A stretch of DNA of 5,331 bases from an uncultured Clostridia bacterium (lineage in GTDB: Bacteria; Bacillota_A; Clostridia; Christensenellales; Aristaeellaceae), in the NCBI GenBank assembly GCA_945871545.1, contig CAMBWJ010000156.1, positions 1-5,331 on the forward strand. The letters are read 5' to 3'. Below, piece after piece: positions 1 to 5,331 of this stretch (within the stretch, counting starts at the first letter, position 1; every line of letters starts with the position of its first letter). A program made the position numbers and the translations under genes. The notes below the pieces were generated by a model. That model searched no databases. It saw only the letters and a list, made by a program, of their open reading frames with translations, and was not told where the DNA came from.

Positions 1-149
1 ACTTCGAGGAGGAGCCGCCGCTGTTCCAGCTTTCGCCCACCCACTATGCGGCCACCTGGCTTCTGCATCCCAATGCGCCCAAGGTGGAGCCGCCCAGGAT
101 CGTCACGGAGCGCATCAAAAGAATGCGCGCGCTGGGAGGTGAAGCGTGA
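1..149 (+). CDS. oppD: Oligopeptide/dipeptide ABC transporter ATP-binding protein, OppD/DppD-like (C-terminal fragment)
   Basis: Only the last 48 codons are present; the 5' end lies left of the window. The frame from position 3 reads FEEEPPLFQLSPTHYAAT and continues with WLLHPNAPKVEPP before ending in LGGEA and TGA at 147-149. This is the tail that follows the nucleotide-binding domain in OppD-type ATPases, where a 'HY-AATWLL-HP-APK-EPP' segment is common. By family, OppD pairs with OppF on the cytoplasmic face to power peptide import. The stop overlaps the next start (TGATG), and the next gene's ribosome binding site lies inside this coding sequence, so the two are translationally coupled. 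No catalytic motif is visible because those residues are outside the window. The call rests on the tail sequence plus the adjacent OppF; the substrate (oligopeptide, dipeptide or other) cannot be told. Confidence 0.82.
   Translation, partial: FEEEPPLFQLSPTHYAATWLLHPNAPKVEPPRIVTERIKRMRALGGEA
134..140 (+). promoter_or_regulatory. Ribosome binding site that sets the oppF start at 149
   Basis: GGGAGGT lies 8 nt before the ATG at 149. A GTG at 146 is in the same frame one codon earlier, but ATG with this spacing is the better start and gives the TGATG overlap with the upstream stop. Confidence 0.75.
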
Positions 150-1213
150 TGTCCGCTGAGAATAACGAGCTGCTCCGGGTGGAGCACCTGCGGCAGTATT
201 TTGCGTCCGGAAGGGCCGTCACCAAGGCTGTGGACGACGTGAGCCTCACGCTGAACAGGGGCGAGATTCTGGGCCTGGTGGGGGAGTCCGGCTGCGGCAA
301 GACCACTACGGCCCGATCCATCATCAAGCTGTACCAGCCCACCGGCGGCAGGGTGTGGTTCGACGGCGAGCTGATCTCCTCCGGCCCCTGGGAGCAGCAG
401 GAGGCGGTGCGTCAGGCGAAGCAGAAGCTGAAGCAGGTCTCCCCGGAGCAGAAGCAGGCGGCCCGGACGGCGCTTGCACAGGCCCGGACGGAGTGCCGCA
501 GGGCGGAGGCGGAGTCGAGGGAGCTGCGGAGGAAGTACCCCTCCGTCACCCAGATTCTGATGATCTTTCAGGACCCCATGGCTTCGCTGAACCCCCGCAT
601 GACCATCAAGGAGATCATTGCCGAGGGTCTGCGCATCCGGGGCATGAAGGATGAGAAGCAGATCGATAAGATGGTACTGGAGGTGCTGGGCAAGGTGGGC
701 CTGCTGCCGGAGCACGCCAACCGCTATCCCCACGAGTTCTCCGGTGGCCAGCGCCAGCGCATCGGCGTGGCGCGCGCCATCATCATGGAACCGAAGCTGA
801 TCATCGCAGACGAGCCGGTGTCCGCGCTGGACGTGTCCATTCAGGCGCAGGTCATCAACCTGCTGGGCCAGCTGCGCGAGGAGACGGGCATCTCCATCCT
901 GTTCATCGCCCACGACCTGTCGGTGGTCAAGTACTTCTCCGACCGCATCGGCGTGATGTACTTCGGCCACCTGGTGGAGCTGGCGACCTCGGACGAGCTG
1001 TTCGCCCGCCCGCTGCACGGCTACACCCGGGCGCTGCTGTCGGCCATCCCCATGCCCGACCCGCACTATGAGAAGCGACGCCGCCGCATCGTCTACCAGC
1101 AGCCGGAGTACAGCCCTGCGGAGCAGCAGAGCCTTGCGCTGCGGGAGATCTTCCCGGGCCACTTCGTGAGCTGCACCGAGGCCGAGGCGGAAGCGTTTCG
1201 GAGTCAGGCATGA
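149..1213 (+). CDS. oppF: Oligopeptide/dipeptide ABC transporter ATP-binding protein, OppF/DppF-like
   Basis: This is the second cytoplasmic ATPase of a peptide importer, 354 residues, and by family it hydrolyses ATP as a heterodimer with OppD. All ABC motifs are intact: Walker A GESGCGKTT (45-53), Q-loop QDPMASLNPR (Q141), signature FSGGQ (197-201), Walker B LIIADEP (217-223, catalytic Glu222) and the switch histidine in LFIAHD (His255). 'SLNPRMTI' after the Q-loop and 'SALDVSIQ' after Walker B are typical of the Opp/Dpp branch. The C-terminal OppF extension follows (about 285-354), with HGYTRALLSAIP and PGHFVSC. Between Walker A and the Q-loop, residues about 80-130 form a long Gln/Ala/Glu/Lys/Arg-rich segment, predicted to be helical or coiled coil, which is absent from compact OppF proteins such as that of E. 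coli. I recall similar insertions in clostridial homologues. The gene is coupled to both neighbours by overlapping start/stop codons. Substrate specificity cannot be read from an ATPase. Confidence 0.93.
   Translation: MSAENNELLRVEHLRQYFASGRAVTKAVDDVSLTLNRGEILGLVGESGCGKTTTARSIIKLYQPTGGRVWFDGELISSGPWEQQEAVRQAKQKLKQVSPEQKQAARTALAQARTECRRAEAESRELRRKYPSVTQILMIFQDPMASLNPRMTIKEIIAEGLRIRGMKDEKQIDKMVLEVLGKVGLLPEHANRYPHEFSGGQRQRIGVARAIIMEPKLIIADEPVSALDVSIQAQVINLLGQLREETGISILFIAHDLSVVKYFSDRIGVMYFGHLVELATSDELFARPLHGYTRALLSAIPMPDPHYEKRRRRIVYQQPEYSPAEQQSLALREIFPGHFVSCTEAEAEAFRSQA
1200..1203 (+). promoter_or_regulatory. Short ribosome binding site for the DUF3899-like gene
   Basis: GGAG lies 6 nt before the ATG at 1210, within the last codons of oppF. 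Together with the ATGA overlap it supports this start and coupled translation. Confidence 0.5.
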
Positions 1214-1590
1214 GGCGGCATCGGGGCAAGCTGATCGCCCTGCTGTGCGGAGCAGTTCTGTTCCTGCTCAGTCTGCTCTATCAGAAGCCTGCACAGATTT
1301 CCGGCGCAAGGGAGTGGCTGCGCATCCTGAGCAATGCAGCCCTGTTGCCCGGCGTGCTGCTCAGCGGTCTCGGCGCCCTGCTGTGGATCGCCGGGGAGGG
1401 CCTGTTCGACGGCCTCCGCTACACCATGTCCAGCCTGATGGCGCGGCTGCGCGGCGTGGACAAGAGGTACGCATCCTACTTTGACTACACACAGCGGGAG
1501 AAGCGCAAGCGCACGGGCAATCCGCTGCTGCTGCCCGGCCTGTTCTTCCTCGTTGCGGCGATCCTGATGACGCTATTCTACTATCTGTGA
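1210..1590 (+). CDS. Small membrane protein, DUF3899-like
   Basis: This is a 126-residue protein of unknown function. It has a basic N-terminus (MRRHRGK) and three likely membrane segments at about 7-23, 43-63 and 106-124. A charged, probably cytoplasmic stretch lies between the second and third segments (about 64-104, including REKRKR). The motif GEGLFDGLRY (62-71) just after the second segment resembles the 'G-FD---Y' block of the DUF3899 family, small Bacillota membrane proteins; I assign this from memory of the family pattern. The gene starts inside the oppF stop (ATGA) and a terminator follows 1 nt after its own stop, so it is the last gene of the peptide-importer operon. A role as an accessory or stability factor for that transporter is inference from position only. 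The length fits a complete gene. Confidence 0.8.
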   Translation: MRRHRGKLIALLCGAVLFLLSLLYQKPAQISGAREWLRILSNAALLPGVLLSGLGALLWIAGEGLFDGLRYTMSSLMARLRGVDKRYASYFDYTQREKRKRTGNPLLLPGLFFLVAAILMTLFYYL

Positions 1591-1591
1591 G

Positions 1592-1636
1592 ACGAACCGT
1601 CCCCCTTCCGATTCCGTTCGGTGCGGGACGGTTCGT
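1592..1636 (+). terminator. Terminator hairpin of the plus-strand peptide-importer operon
   Basis: The perfect 12-bp inverted repeat ACGAACCGTCCC (1592-1603) and GGGACGGTTCGT (1625-1636) begins 1 nt after the stop of the last plus-strand gene. Its 21-nt loop can form a small inner stem, CCGA (1608-1611) with TCGG (1618-1621). The 3' arm ends in TTCGTTCTG, a weak U tract, so termination may be incomplete or helped by convergence. Read in the minus direction there is no U tract at all, so the plus assignment is preferred. Confidence 0.72.
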
Positions 1637-1658
1637 TCTGCATGCAGGTCGCATATCC

Positions 1659-1707
1659 GAAAACAAGTGCACCCCCTGCGCGAGATGCTGACTCGCACAG
1701 GGGGCGC
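1659..1707 (-). terminator. Intrinsic terminator of the minus-strand sugar-importer operon
   Basis: The arms at 1669-1684 and 1692-1707 form a 16-bp stem with a 7-nt loop, followed in the minus direction by ACTTGTTTTC (1668-1659). Two positions are A·C mismatches in plus-strand RNA but G·U pairs in minus-strand RNA, so the full stem exists only in the minus transcript. It lies about 25 nt beyond the mmsB stop. Confidence 0.85.
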
Positions 1708-1731
1708 GATTCGTATGGGTTTGTGCAGGGC

Positions 1732-2919
1732 TTACTTCTTGTGGCCGATGCGGGACAGGAAGGGGATCTGCACCTTCTGCTTGGAGATCACGTCAAAGGC
1801 GACGGCTGCCAGCAGAACCAGGCCCTTGACGACCTGCTGCGCATCCTGGGAGATGCCCAGGATGGACATGGCGTTGTTCAGAACGCCCATGATCAGCGCG
1901 CCGATGAGCGCGCCGCCGACGGTGCCCACGCCGCCGTAGGCGGAAGCGCCGCCGATGTAGCAGGAGCCGATGGCGTCCAGCTCAAAGCTCTGACCGGCCT
2001 GCGGGGAGGCGCCGTTCAGGCGTGCGGAGAAGGTGATGCCAGCCACTGCCGCCAGGAAGGACATGTTCACATAGGCCAGGAAGAGCATGCGGTTGGTGTT
2101 GACTCCGGAGAGCTGCGCGGCCTTCTCGTTGCCGCCGATGGCGTAGAGGTGGCGGCCCATGACGGTCTTGCTGGTGATGAAGCTGTACACCAGCAGCACG
2201 ATGGCCAGCGTGATGAACACCGTAGGAATGCCGCGATAGCGGGACAGGGTGTAGAACAGCCAGAGCACCGCTGCGGCGATGACCACGGAGCGCAGCACGG
2301 TGGACACGATGGACTCCAGCTCATAGCCCTTCTTCTTGCGGTTGATGCGGTTGTAGAACTGAAGCGCGACGTAGACCGCCGCGATGAGGATGCCCACCAC
2401 CAGGCAGATGGTCTTGCGGCTGTCGGCGGTGCCGATGAAGCCGGTCGTGAGCAGCATGTAAGAATCCGGGAAAGGCGAAATGGTGAGGCCCTTGAGGATC
2501 ATCAGCGTAAGTCCCCGGAACACCAGCTGGCCGGACAGGGTGACGATGAACGCCGGGATGCGCACATAGGCGATCCAGAAGCCCTGCCAGAAGCCGATCA
2601 GGATGCCGATCAGCAGGCACAGAATCACGGAGAGATAGGTGTTCCAGCCCCAGGTGATGATGAACGTGCCCGCGCAGGCGCCGATCAGCGCCACGGTGGA
2701 GCCGACCGCCAGGTCGATGTTGCCGCCCGTCAGGATGCACAGGAGCATGCCGACGGCCAGGATGACGATGTAGGCGTTCTGGTTGATGAGGTTGGAAACG
2801 TTCATGGGCTTGATCAGGATGCCACCGGTGAGGATGGTGCCCAGCACGATAATGGCAACCAGCACGATCAGCATCATGTACTGCTTCAGAAGTTGGGTTA
2901 CGGACAGTTTCTTATTCAT
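1732..2919 (-). CDS. mmsB: Multiple-monosaccharide ABC transporter permease, MmsB/GguB-like
   Basis: This is the membrane channel of the sugar importer, 395 residues, in the BPD_transp_2 family (RbsC/XylH/GguB type). Visible family marks are [11 protein letters not shown] (64-74), [10 protein letters not shown] (121-130), the cytoplasmic coupling loop [16 protein letters not shown] (259-274), and the C-terminal run [19 protein letters not shown] (312-330) leading to [14 protein letters not shown] (332-345). About ten hydrophobic segments are seen, beginning at 13-33. At 395 residues it is longer than RbsC (about 320) and matches XylH/GguB, with the extra length around the basic stretch [10 protein letters not shown] (191-200) and its flanking helices. 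The start is the ATG at 2919. It overlaps the mmsA stop by ATGA and has GGGAG 10 nt upstream; the frame stays open for 40 more codons upstream, but that part is mmsA sequence out of frame. A strong terminator follows. The transported sugar cannot be fixed from the permease. Confidence 0.93.
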   Translation of the reverse strand: MNKKLSVTQLLKQYMMLIVLVAIIVLGTILTGGILIKPMNVSNLINQNAYIVILAVGMLLCILTGGNIDLAVGSTVALIGACAGTFIITWGWNTYLSVILCLLIGILIGFWQGFWIAYVRIPAFIVTLSGQLVFRGLTLMILKGLTISPFPDSYMLLTTGFIGTADSRKTICLVVGILIAAVYVALQFYNRINRKKKGYELESIVSTVLRSVVIAAAVLWLFYTLSRYRGIPTVFITLAIVLLVYSFITSKTVMGRHLYAIGGNEKAAQLSGVNTNRMLFLAYVNMSFLAAVAGITFSARLNGASPQAGQSFELDAIGSCYIGGASAYGGVGTVGGALIGALIMGVLNNAMSILGISQDAQQVVKGLVLLAAVAFDVISKQKVQIPFLSRIGHKK

Positions 2920-4463
2920 TTGCCGATCTCTCCCTTGCTCGCCTGCATAATCCGATCCATGATCTTCTCCTGCGTGGCCTCCTCGCGGGTGAATTCGCCC
3001 ACAATCCTGCCCTCGCACATCACATAGGTTCGGTCGCACATACCCAGAATCTCAGGCAGCTCCGAGGAAACCATCAGAACCGACTTGCCCTGGGCGACCA
3101 GATCGTTGATGATGCAGTAAATTTCGTATTTTGCGTTGACGTCGATGCCTCGGGTGGGCTCGTCCAGCATCATGATGTCCGGCTGTGCGAACATCCACTT
3201 GCCGATGAGCACCTTCTGCTGGTTGCCGCCGGACAGATTGCCCACAACCTGCTCCACGCTCGGCGCCTTGACTCCCAGCTTCTTCTTGTACTCGTCCGCC
3301 GCCTGGTACTCCTTGTCCACGTCCACCACGCCGCGCTCGCTGACGAAGTCCAGCCGCGCCAGGGTGGTGTTGTGCTTGATGGAGTCGCTCAGCACCAGGC
3401 CGTCGCCCTTTCTGTCCTCGGTGATGTAGGCAAGGCCCGCCTGAATCGCCTCGGACACGCTGTTCAAGTAGACCTCCTTGCCGTCGATCAGCAGCTGGCC
3501 GGAGATCTTCGTGCCGTAGGCGCGTCCGAACACGCTCTTGCACAGCTCGGTGCGGCCCGCGCCGATCAGGCCGGCGATGCCCACGACCTCGCCCTTGCGC
3601 AGCGTGATGGACACGTCGTCCACGACCTTGCGCTCGGTGTAGAGGGGGTGATAGACTGTCCAGTTCTTGACCTCCATGGAAACCTCGCCCACATTGGGCT
3701 GTCGCGGCGGGAAGCGGTTGGTGAGGTCGCGGCCCACCATGCCCTTGATGATGCGGGGCTCGGAGATCTCGCCGGCGTTCTTGTCCAGCGTCTCGATGGT
3801 GGAGCCGTCGCGGATGATGGTGATCTTGTCCGCTACGTAGGCGATCTCGTTGAGCTTGTGGGAGATGATGATCGAGGTGATGTTCTTCTCCTTGCGCAGG
3901 CGCAAGAGCAGATCCAGCAGGTTCTGCGCGTCCTGCTCGTTCAGCGAGGAGGTGGGCTCGTCCAGAATCAGCAGGCGCACGTCCTTGGCCAGCGCCTTGG
4001 CGATCTCCACCAGCTGCTGCTTGCCCACGCCGATGTCCTTGATCAGCGTGTTGGGATTCTCGTGCAGGCCCACGACCTCCAGATACTGCGCCGCCCGGGC
4101 GTAGGTCTCGTCCCAGTTGATGATGCCGCGGCTGGCGCGCTCATTTCCCAGGAACATGTTCTCCGCAATGGAGAGATAGGGCACCAGCGCCAGCTCCTGA
4201 TGGATGATGACGATGCCCAGCTTCTCTGAATCCTTGATGGTCTGGTGGCGGCACTCCTTGCCGTCATAAATAATTTGGCCCTCATAGCTTCCATAGGGAT
4301 GGATGCCGGAGAGCACCTTCATCAGCGTGCTTTTTCCAGCGCCGTTTTCGCCGCAGATCGCGTGGATTTCGCCCTCCTCCACCACGAAGTTGACGTCCGA
4401 CAGCGCTTTCACGCCCGGAAATTCCTTGGTAATGGATTTCATTTCCAAAAGCGTTTTGGCCAT
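2916..4463 (-). CDS. mmsA: Multiple-monosaccharide ABC transporter ATP-binding protein, MmsA/GguA-like
   Basis: This is a 515-residue protein with two fused nucleotide-binding domains, the usual form in RbsA/MglA/XylG-type sugar importers. Domain 1 has Walker [10 protein letters not shown] (38-46), a Q-loop near HQELALVP (88-95), a degenerate signature [15 protein letters not shown] (144-158), Walker B LLILDEPT (164-171) and a switch histidine in SHKLNE (201-206). Domain 2 has a degenerate Walker [10 protein letters not shown] (298-306, Arg304 replacing Lys), a canonical [10 protein letters not shown] (409-418), Walker [13 protein letters not shown] (431-442), and SSELPE (466-471) where the histidine would be. 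One composite ATP site (Walker A of domain 1 with the signature of domain 2) is therefore canonical and the other degenerate, as is normal for the family. The overall sequence closely follows my memory of Agrobacterium GguA. The ATG at 4463 has GGGGG 7 nt upstream. It is coupled to mmsB by ATGA and separated from chvE by about 148 nt of hairpins. Confidence 0.95.
   Translation of the reverse strand: MAKTLLEMKSITKEFPGVKALSDVNFVVEEGEIHAICGENGAGKSTLMKVLSGIHPYGSYEGQIIYDGKECRHQTIKDSEKLGIVIIHQELALVPYLSIAENMFLGNERASRGIINWDETYARAAQYLEVVGLHENPNTLIKDIGVGKQQLVEIAKALAKDVRLLILDEPTSSLNEQDAQNLLDLLLRLRKEKNITSIIISHKLNEIAYVADKITIIRDGSTIETLDKNAGEISEPRIIKGMVGRDLTNRFPPRQPNVGEVSMEVKNWTVYHPLYTERKVVDDVSITLRKGEVVGIAGLIGAGRTELCKSVFGRAYGTKISGQLLIDGKEVYLNSVSEAIQAGLAYITEDRKGDGLVLSDSIKHNTTLARLDFVSERGVVDVDKEYQAADEYKKKLGVKAPSVEQVVGNLSGGNQQKVLIGKWMFAQPDIMMLDEPTRGIDVNAKYEIYCIINDLVAQGKSVLMVSSELPEILGMCDRTYVMCEGRIVGEFTREEATQEKIMDRIMQASKGEIGK
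2930..2934 (-). promoter_or_regulatory. Ribosome binding site that sets the mmsB start at 2919
   Basis: GGGAG, read on the minus strand, lies 10 nt before the ATG at 2919-2917 and inside the last codons of mmsA. It supports the short start over the longer open frame. Confidence 0.6.
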
Positions 4464-4470
4464 TCGTGTT

Positions 4471-4475
4471 CCCCC
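4471..4475 (-). promoter_or_regulatory. Ribosome binding site of mmsA
   Basis: AAGGGGGAAC, read on the minus strand, places GGGGG 7 nt before the ATG at 4463. A stable hairpin (4482-4505) ends 6 nt upstream of it, leaving the site single-stranded. Confidence 0.65.
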
Positions 4476-4481
4476 TTTTCA

Positions 4482-4505
4482 TTCACCGGAAGTGCATCCG
4501 GTGAA
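4482..4505. other. Hairpin just upstream of the mmsA ribosome binding site
   Basis: TTCACCGGA (4482-4490) and TCCGGTGAA (4497-4505) form a perfect 9-bp stem with a 6-nt loop. It adjoins the next hairpin with no gap (4506). It is not followed by a U tract on either strand, so a role in transcript stability or leader structure is more likely than termination; that is inference. Confidence 0.6.
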
Positions 4506-4543
4506 GCGCGGAGCCGACGCAGGCCGCGTTCCGCGCATTTTTT
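4506..4543 (+). terminator. Terminator-like hairpin with T tract, antisense to the sugar operon
   Basis: GCGCGGA (4506-4512) pairs with TCCGCGC (4530-4536), and an inner stem ACGC (4517-4520) with GCGT (4526-4529) stacks on it, leaving a 4-nt bulge at 4513-4516. In the plus direction it is followed by A and six T (4538-4543), the shape of an intrinsic terminator. No plus-strand gene precedes it, so the transcript it would end is unknown; in the minus direction it is simply another hairpin after an A run. Confidence 0.5.
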
Positions 4544-4563
4544 CAGGCCGCATAGGCGGCTTG
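4544..4563. other. Short GC-rich hairpin in the chvE-mmsA gap
   Basis: GCCGC (4547-4551) and GCGGC (4556-4560) pair around a 4-nt loop. In plus-strand RNA the stem can extend to 8 bp (4544-4551 with 4556-4563) using one G·U pair; in minus-strand RNA the extension is broken by a C·A mismatch. Its function is unknown. Confidence 0.45.
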
Positions 4564-4570
4564 AACAGCA

Positions 4571-4593
4571 AAGGGCGGATATAATCCGCCCTC
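4571..4593 (-). other. Hairpin after chvE, possible partial terminator or 3'-end stabiliser
   Basis: AGGGCGGAT (4572-4580) and ATCCGCCCT (4584-4592) form a perfect 9-bp stem with a 3-nt loop, 19 nt after the chvE stop. In minus-strand RNA a G·U pair adds a tenth pair, and the downstream sequence TTTGCTGTTC is only moderately U-rich. By analogy with other binding-protein/transporter operons it could cause partial termination or protect the chvE message, giving more binding protein than transporter. Confidence 0.6.
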
Positions 4594-4611
4594 TGCACGA
4601 TTGACTTGGAA

Positions 4612-5331
4612 TTAGCCAGCCAGCTGGTCAGCGGTGTAGTAACCGGAGTCGATCAGCAGCTCCTGATAGTTGTTGACGTCCGCGAACACGGGCTCGCAGA
4701 GGTAGGACGGAACGACCTTCACGCCGTTGTCATAGGTCTCGGTGTCGTTGACCGGAACTTCCTCGCCGGACAGGATGGCGTCCACCATCTTGACCACCTG
4801 GGTCGCCAGGGTGCGGGTATCCTTGAACACGGACATGGCCTGATAGCCGGCGATGATGTTCTTGGTGTTGGTCACGTCGCAGTCCTGACCGGTGATGACC
4901 GGGAACTCCTCAAGGGTGAAGCCGGCGGCCTTCAGGGAGTTGGTGATGCCCAGGGCCAGGGAGTCGTTGGGGGAGAGCACGATGTCCGGGGCAACGCCGT
5001 CGGAGTAGTAGGCGGTCAGCAGGTTGTCCATGCGGGCCTGGGCGTCGTCGGTGCCCCAGCCCAGGATGGCGCAGGTCTGGAAGTCGGTCTGGCCGGACTT
5101 CACAACCAGCTTGCCAGCCTCAACGTAGGGGCTCAGCACGTCCCAAGCGCCCTGATAGAAGTACAGCGCATTGTTGTCGTCCGGAGAGCCGCCGAAGACT
5201 TCCATGGTGTAGGTCTCGGTGGTGTTGTCCAGATCGAACTTGTCCTTGATGAAGTTGCCCTGGATGGTGCCGACCATGTAGTTGTCGAAGGTGGCATAGT
5301 AATCCACGGCGTCGGTGTCGGTGAGCAGGCG
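4612..5331 (-). CDS. chvE: Multiple-monosaccharide ABC transporter substrate-binding protein, ChvE-like (N-terminus cut off)
   Basis: This is the sugar-binding protein that delivers ligand to MmsAB outside the membrane, in the periplasmic-binding-protein type 1 (XylF/MglB/ChvE) family. The visible 239 codons run to the window edge with no stop: RLLTDTDA precedes the Met at 5307, which is therefore internal and not the start. Roughly the first 100-120 residues are missing, including any signal peptide or lipobox. Numbered from the edge, ChvE marks are YYATFDNYMVG (11-21), FGGSPDDNNA (46-55), AQARMDNLLTAYY (97-109), LSPNDSLALGI (119-129), GQDCDV (148-153), FKDTRTLA (169-176) and ETYDNGVKVVPSYL (198-211). 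The Asn/Asp of SPND and the Asp of GQD correspond to sugar contacts in this family. The protein follows my memory of Agrobacterium ChvE closely. It probably binds several aldoses, but the exact sugar cannot be read here. It is the promoter-proximal gene of the visible operon. Confidence 0.93.
   Translation of the reverse strand, partial: RLLTDTDAVDYYATFDNYMVGTIQGNFIKDKFDLDNTTETYTMEVFGGSPDDNNALYFYQGAWDVLSPYVEAGKLVVKSGQTDFQTCAILGWGTDDAQARMDNLLTAYYSDGVAPDIVLSPNDSLALGITNSLKAAGFTLEEFPVITGQDCDVTNTKNIIAGYQAMSVFKDTRTLATQVVKMVDAILSGEEVPVNDTETYDNGVKVVPSYLCEPVFADVNNYQELLIDSGYYTADQLAG

Noticed and set aside
44..1162. 372-codon open frame on the minus strand across oppF
   Set aside because: It is antisense to an ATPase with all motifs intact; the translation is a Leu/Arg/His-rich shadow.
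1638..1647. Perfect 10-bp palindrome CTGCATGCAG between the terminators
   Set aside because: It is short and in terminator-tail sequence, with no second copy or promoter nearby; there is no basis for calling it an operator.
1621..3027. 468-codon open frame on the plus strand across mmsB
   Set aside because: It is antisense to a clear permease, has a low-complexity Asp/Gly/His/Gln-rich translation with no domain, and is explained by GC-rich codon bias.
2920..3039. A 40-residue N-terminal extension of mmsB
   Set aside because: The added residues lie in mmsA sequence read out of frame and lack a membrane-protein pattern; the ATGA overlap and ribosome binding site support 2919.
3549..3570. Loss of the Walker A lysine in the second MmsA domain (Arg304)
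   Set aside because: The degenerate second site is normal for RbsA/MglA/GguA-type sugar importers and is not a sign of inactivation.
3372..4229. 285-codon open frame on the plus strand across mmsA
   Set aside because: It is antisense to a well-matched ABC ATPase; its composition is Leu/Asp/Val/Gln-rich with no recognisable motif.
4580..4585. Perfect TATAAT on the plus strand, a possible -10 box
   Set aside because: It is formed by the loop and inner stem of the 4571-4593 hairpin. The nearest -35-like TTGAAC (4561) leaves only 13 nt of spacing, and no gene follows on that strand.
5305..5307. Met codon as the chvE start
   Set aside because: The frame stays open to the window edge and the sequence around this Met is internal to the ChvE family, so the gene is partial.

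Overview
The window is GC-rich, tightly packed bacterial DNA holding the ends of two ABC-importer operons that converge at about 1591-1731. The organism is probably a GC-rich member of the Bacillota, such as a gut Clostridia lineage. The reasons are a DUF3899-type small membrane protein, clostridial-looking OppD/OppF sequences, strong GGAGG-type ribosome binding sites and coupled start/stop overlaps. This placement rests on remembered family resemblance; no search was run.

Plus strand, 1-1590: the last 48 codons of an OppD-like ATPase, a complete OppF-like ATPase (149-1213) with a charged helical insertion, and a 126-residue DUF3899-like membrane protein (1210-1590). Each stop overlaps the next start (TGATG, then ATGA). 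The operon ends at a perfect 12-bp hairpin, 1592-1636. The rest of the peptide transporter (binding protein, two permeases, most of OppD) lies left of the window.

Minus strand, 5331 down to 1732: a sugar importer in the order chvE (5' end cut by the window edge), mmsA, mmsB. These closely resemble the ChvE/GguA/GguB multiple-monosaccharide system. ChvE is the extracytoplasmic binding protein, MmsA a double-domain ATPase and MmsB the permease. mmsA and mmsB overlap by ATGA. chvE and mmsA are separated by about 148 nt packed with hairpins, which probably adjusts expression of the binding protein relative to the transporter. The operon ends at a 16-bp hairpin with a U tract (1659-1707), which pairs fully only in minus-strand RNA.

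No promoters are visible, since both operons begin outside the window. There are no RNA genes, mobile elements or CRISPR arrays. I see no evidence of an undescribed system. The points most worth a second look are the chvE-mmsA hairpin array, a plus-strand terminator-like element inside it, the OppF insertion, and the DUF3899 gene coupled to a peptide importer.
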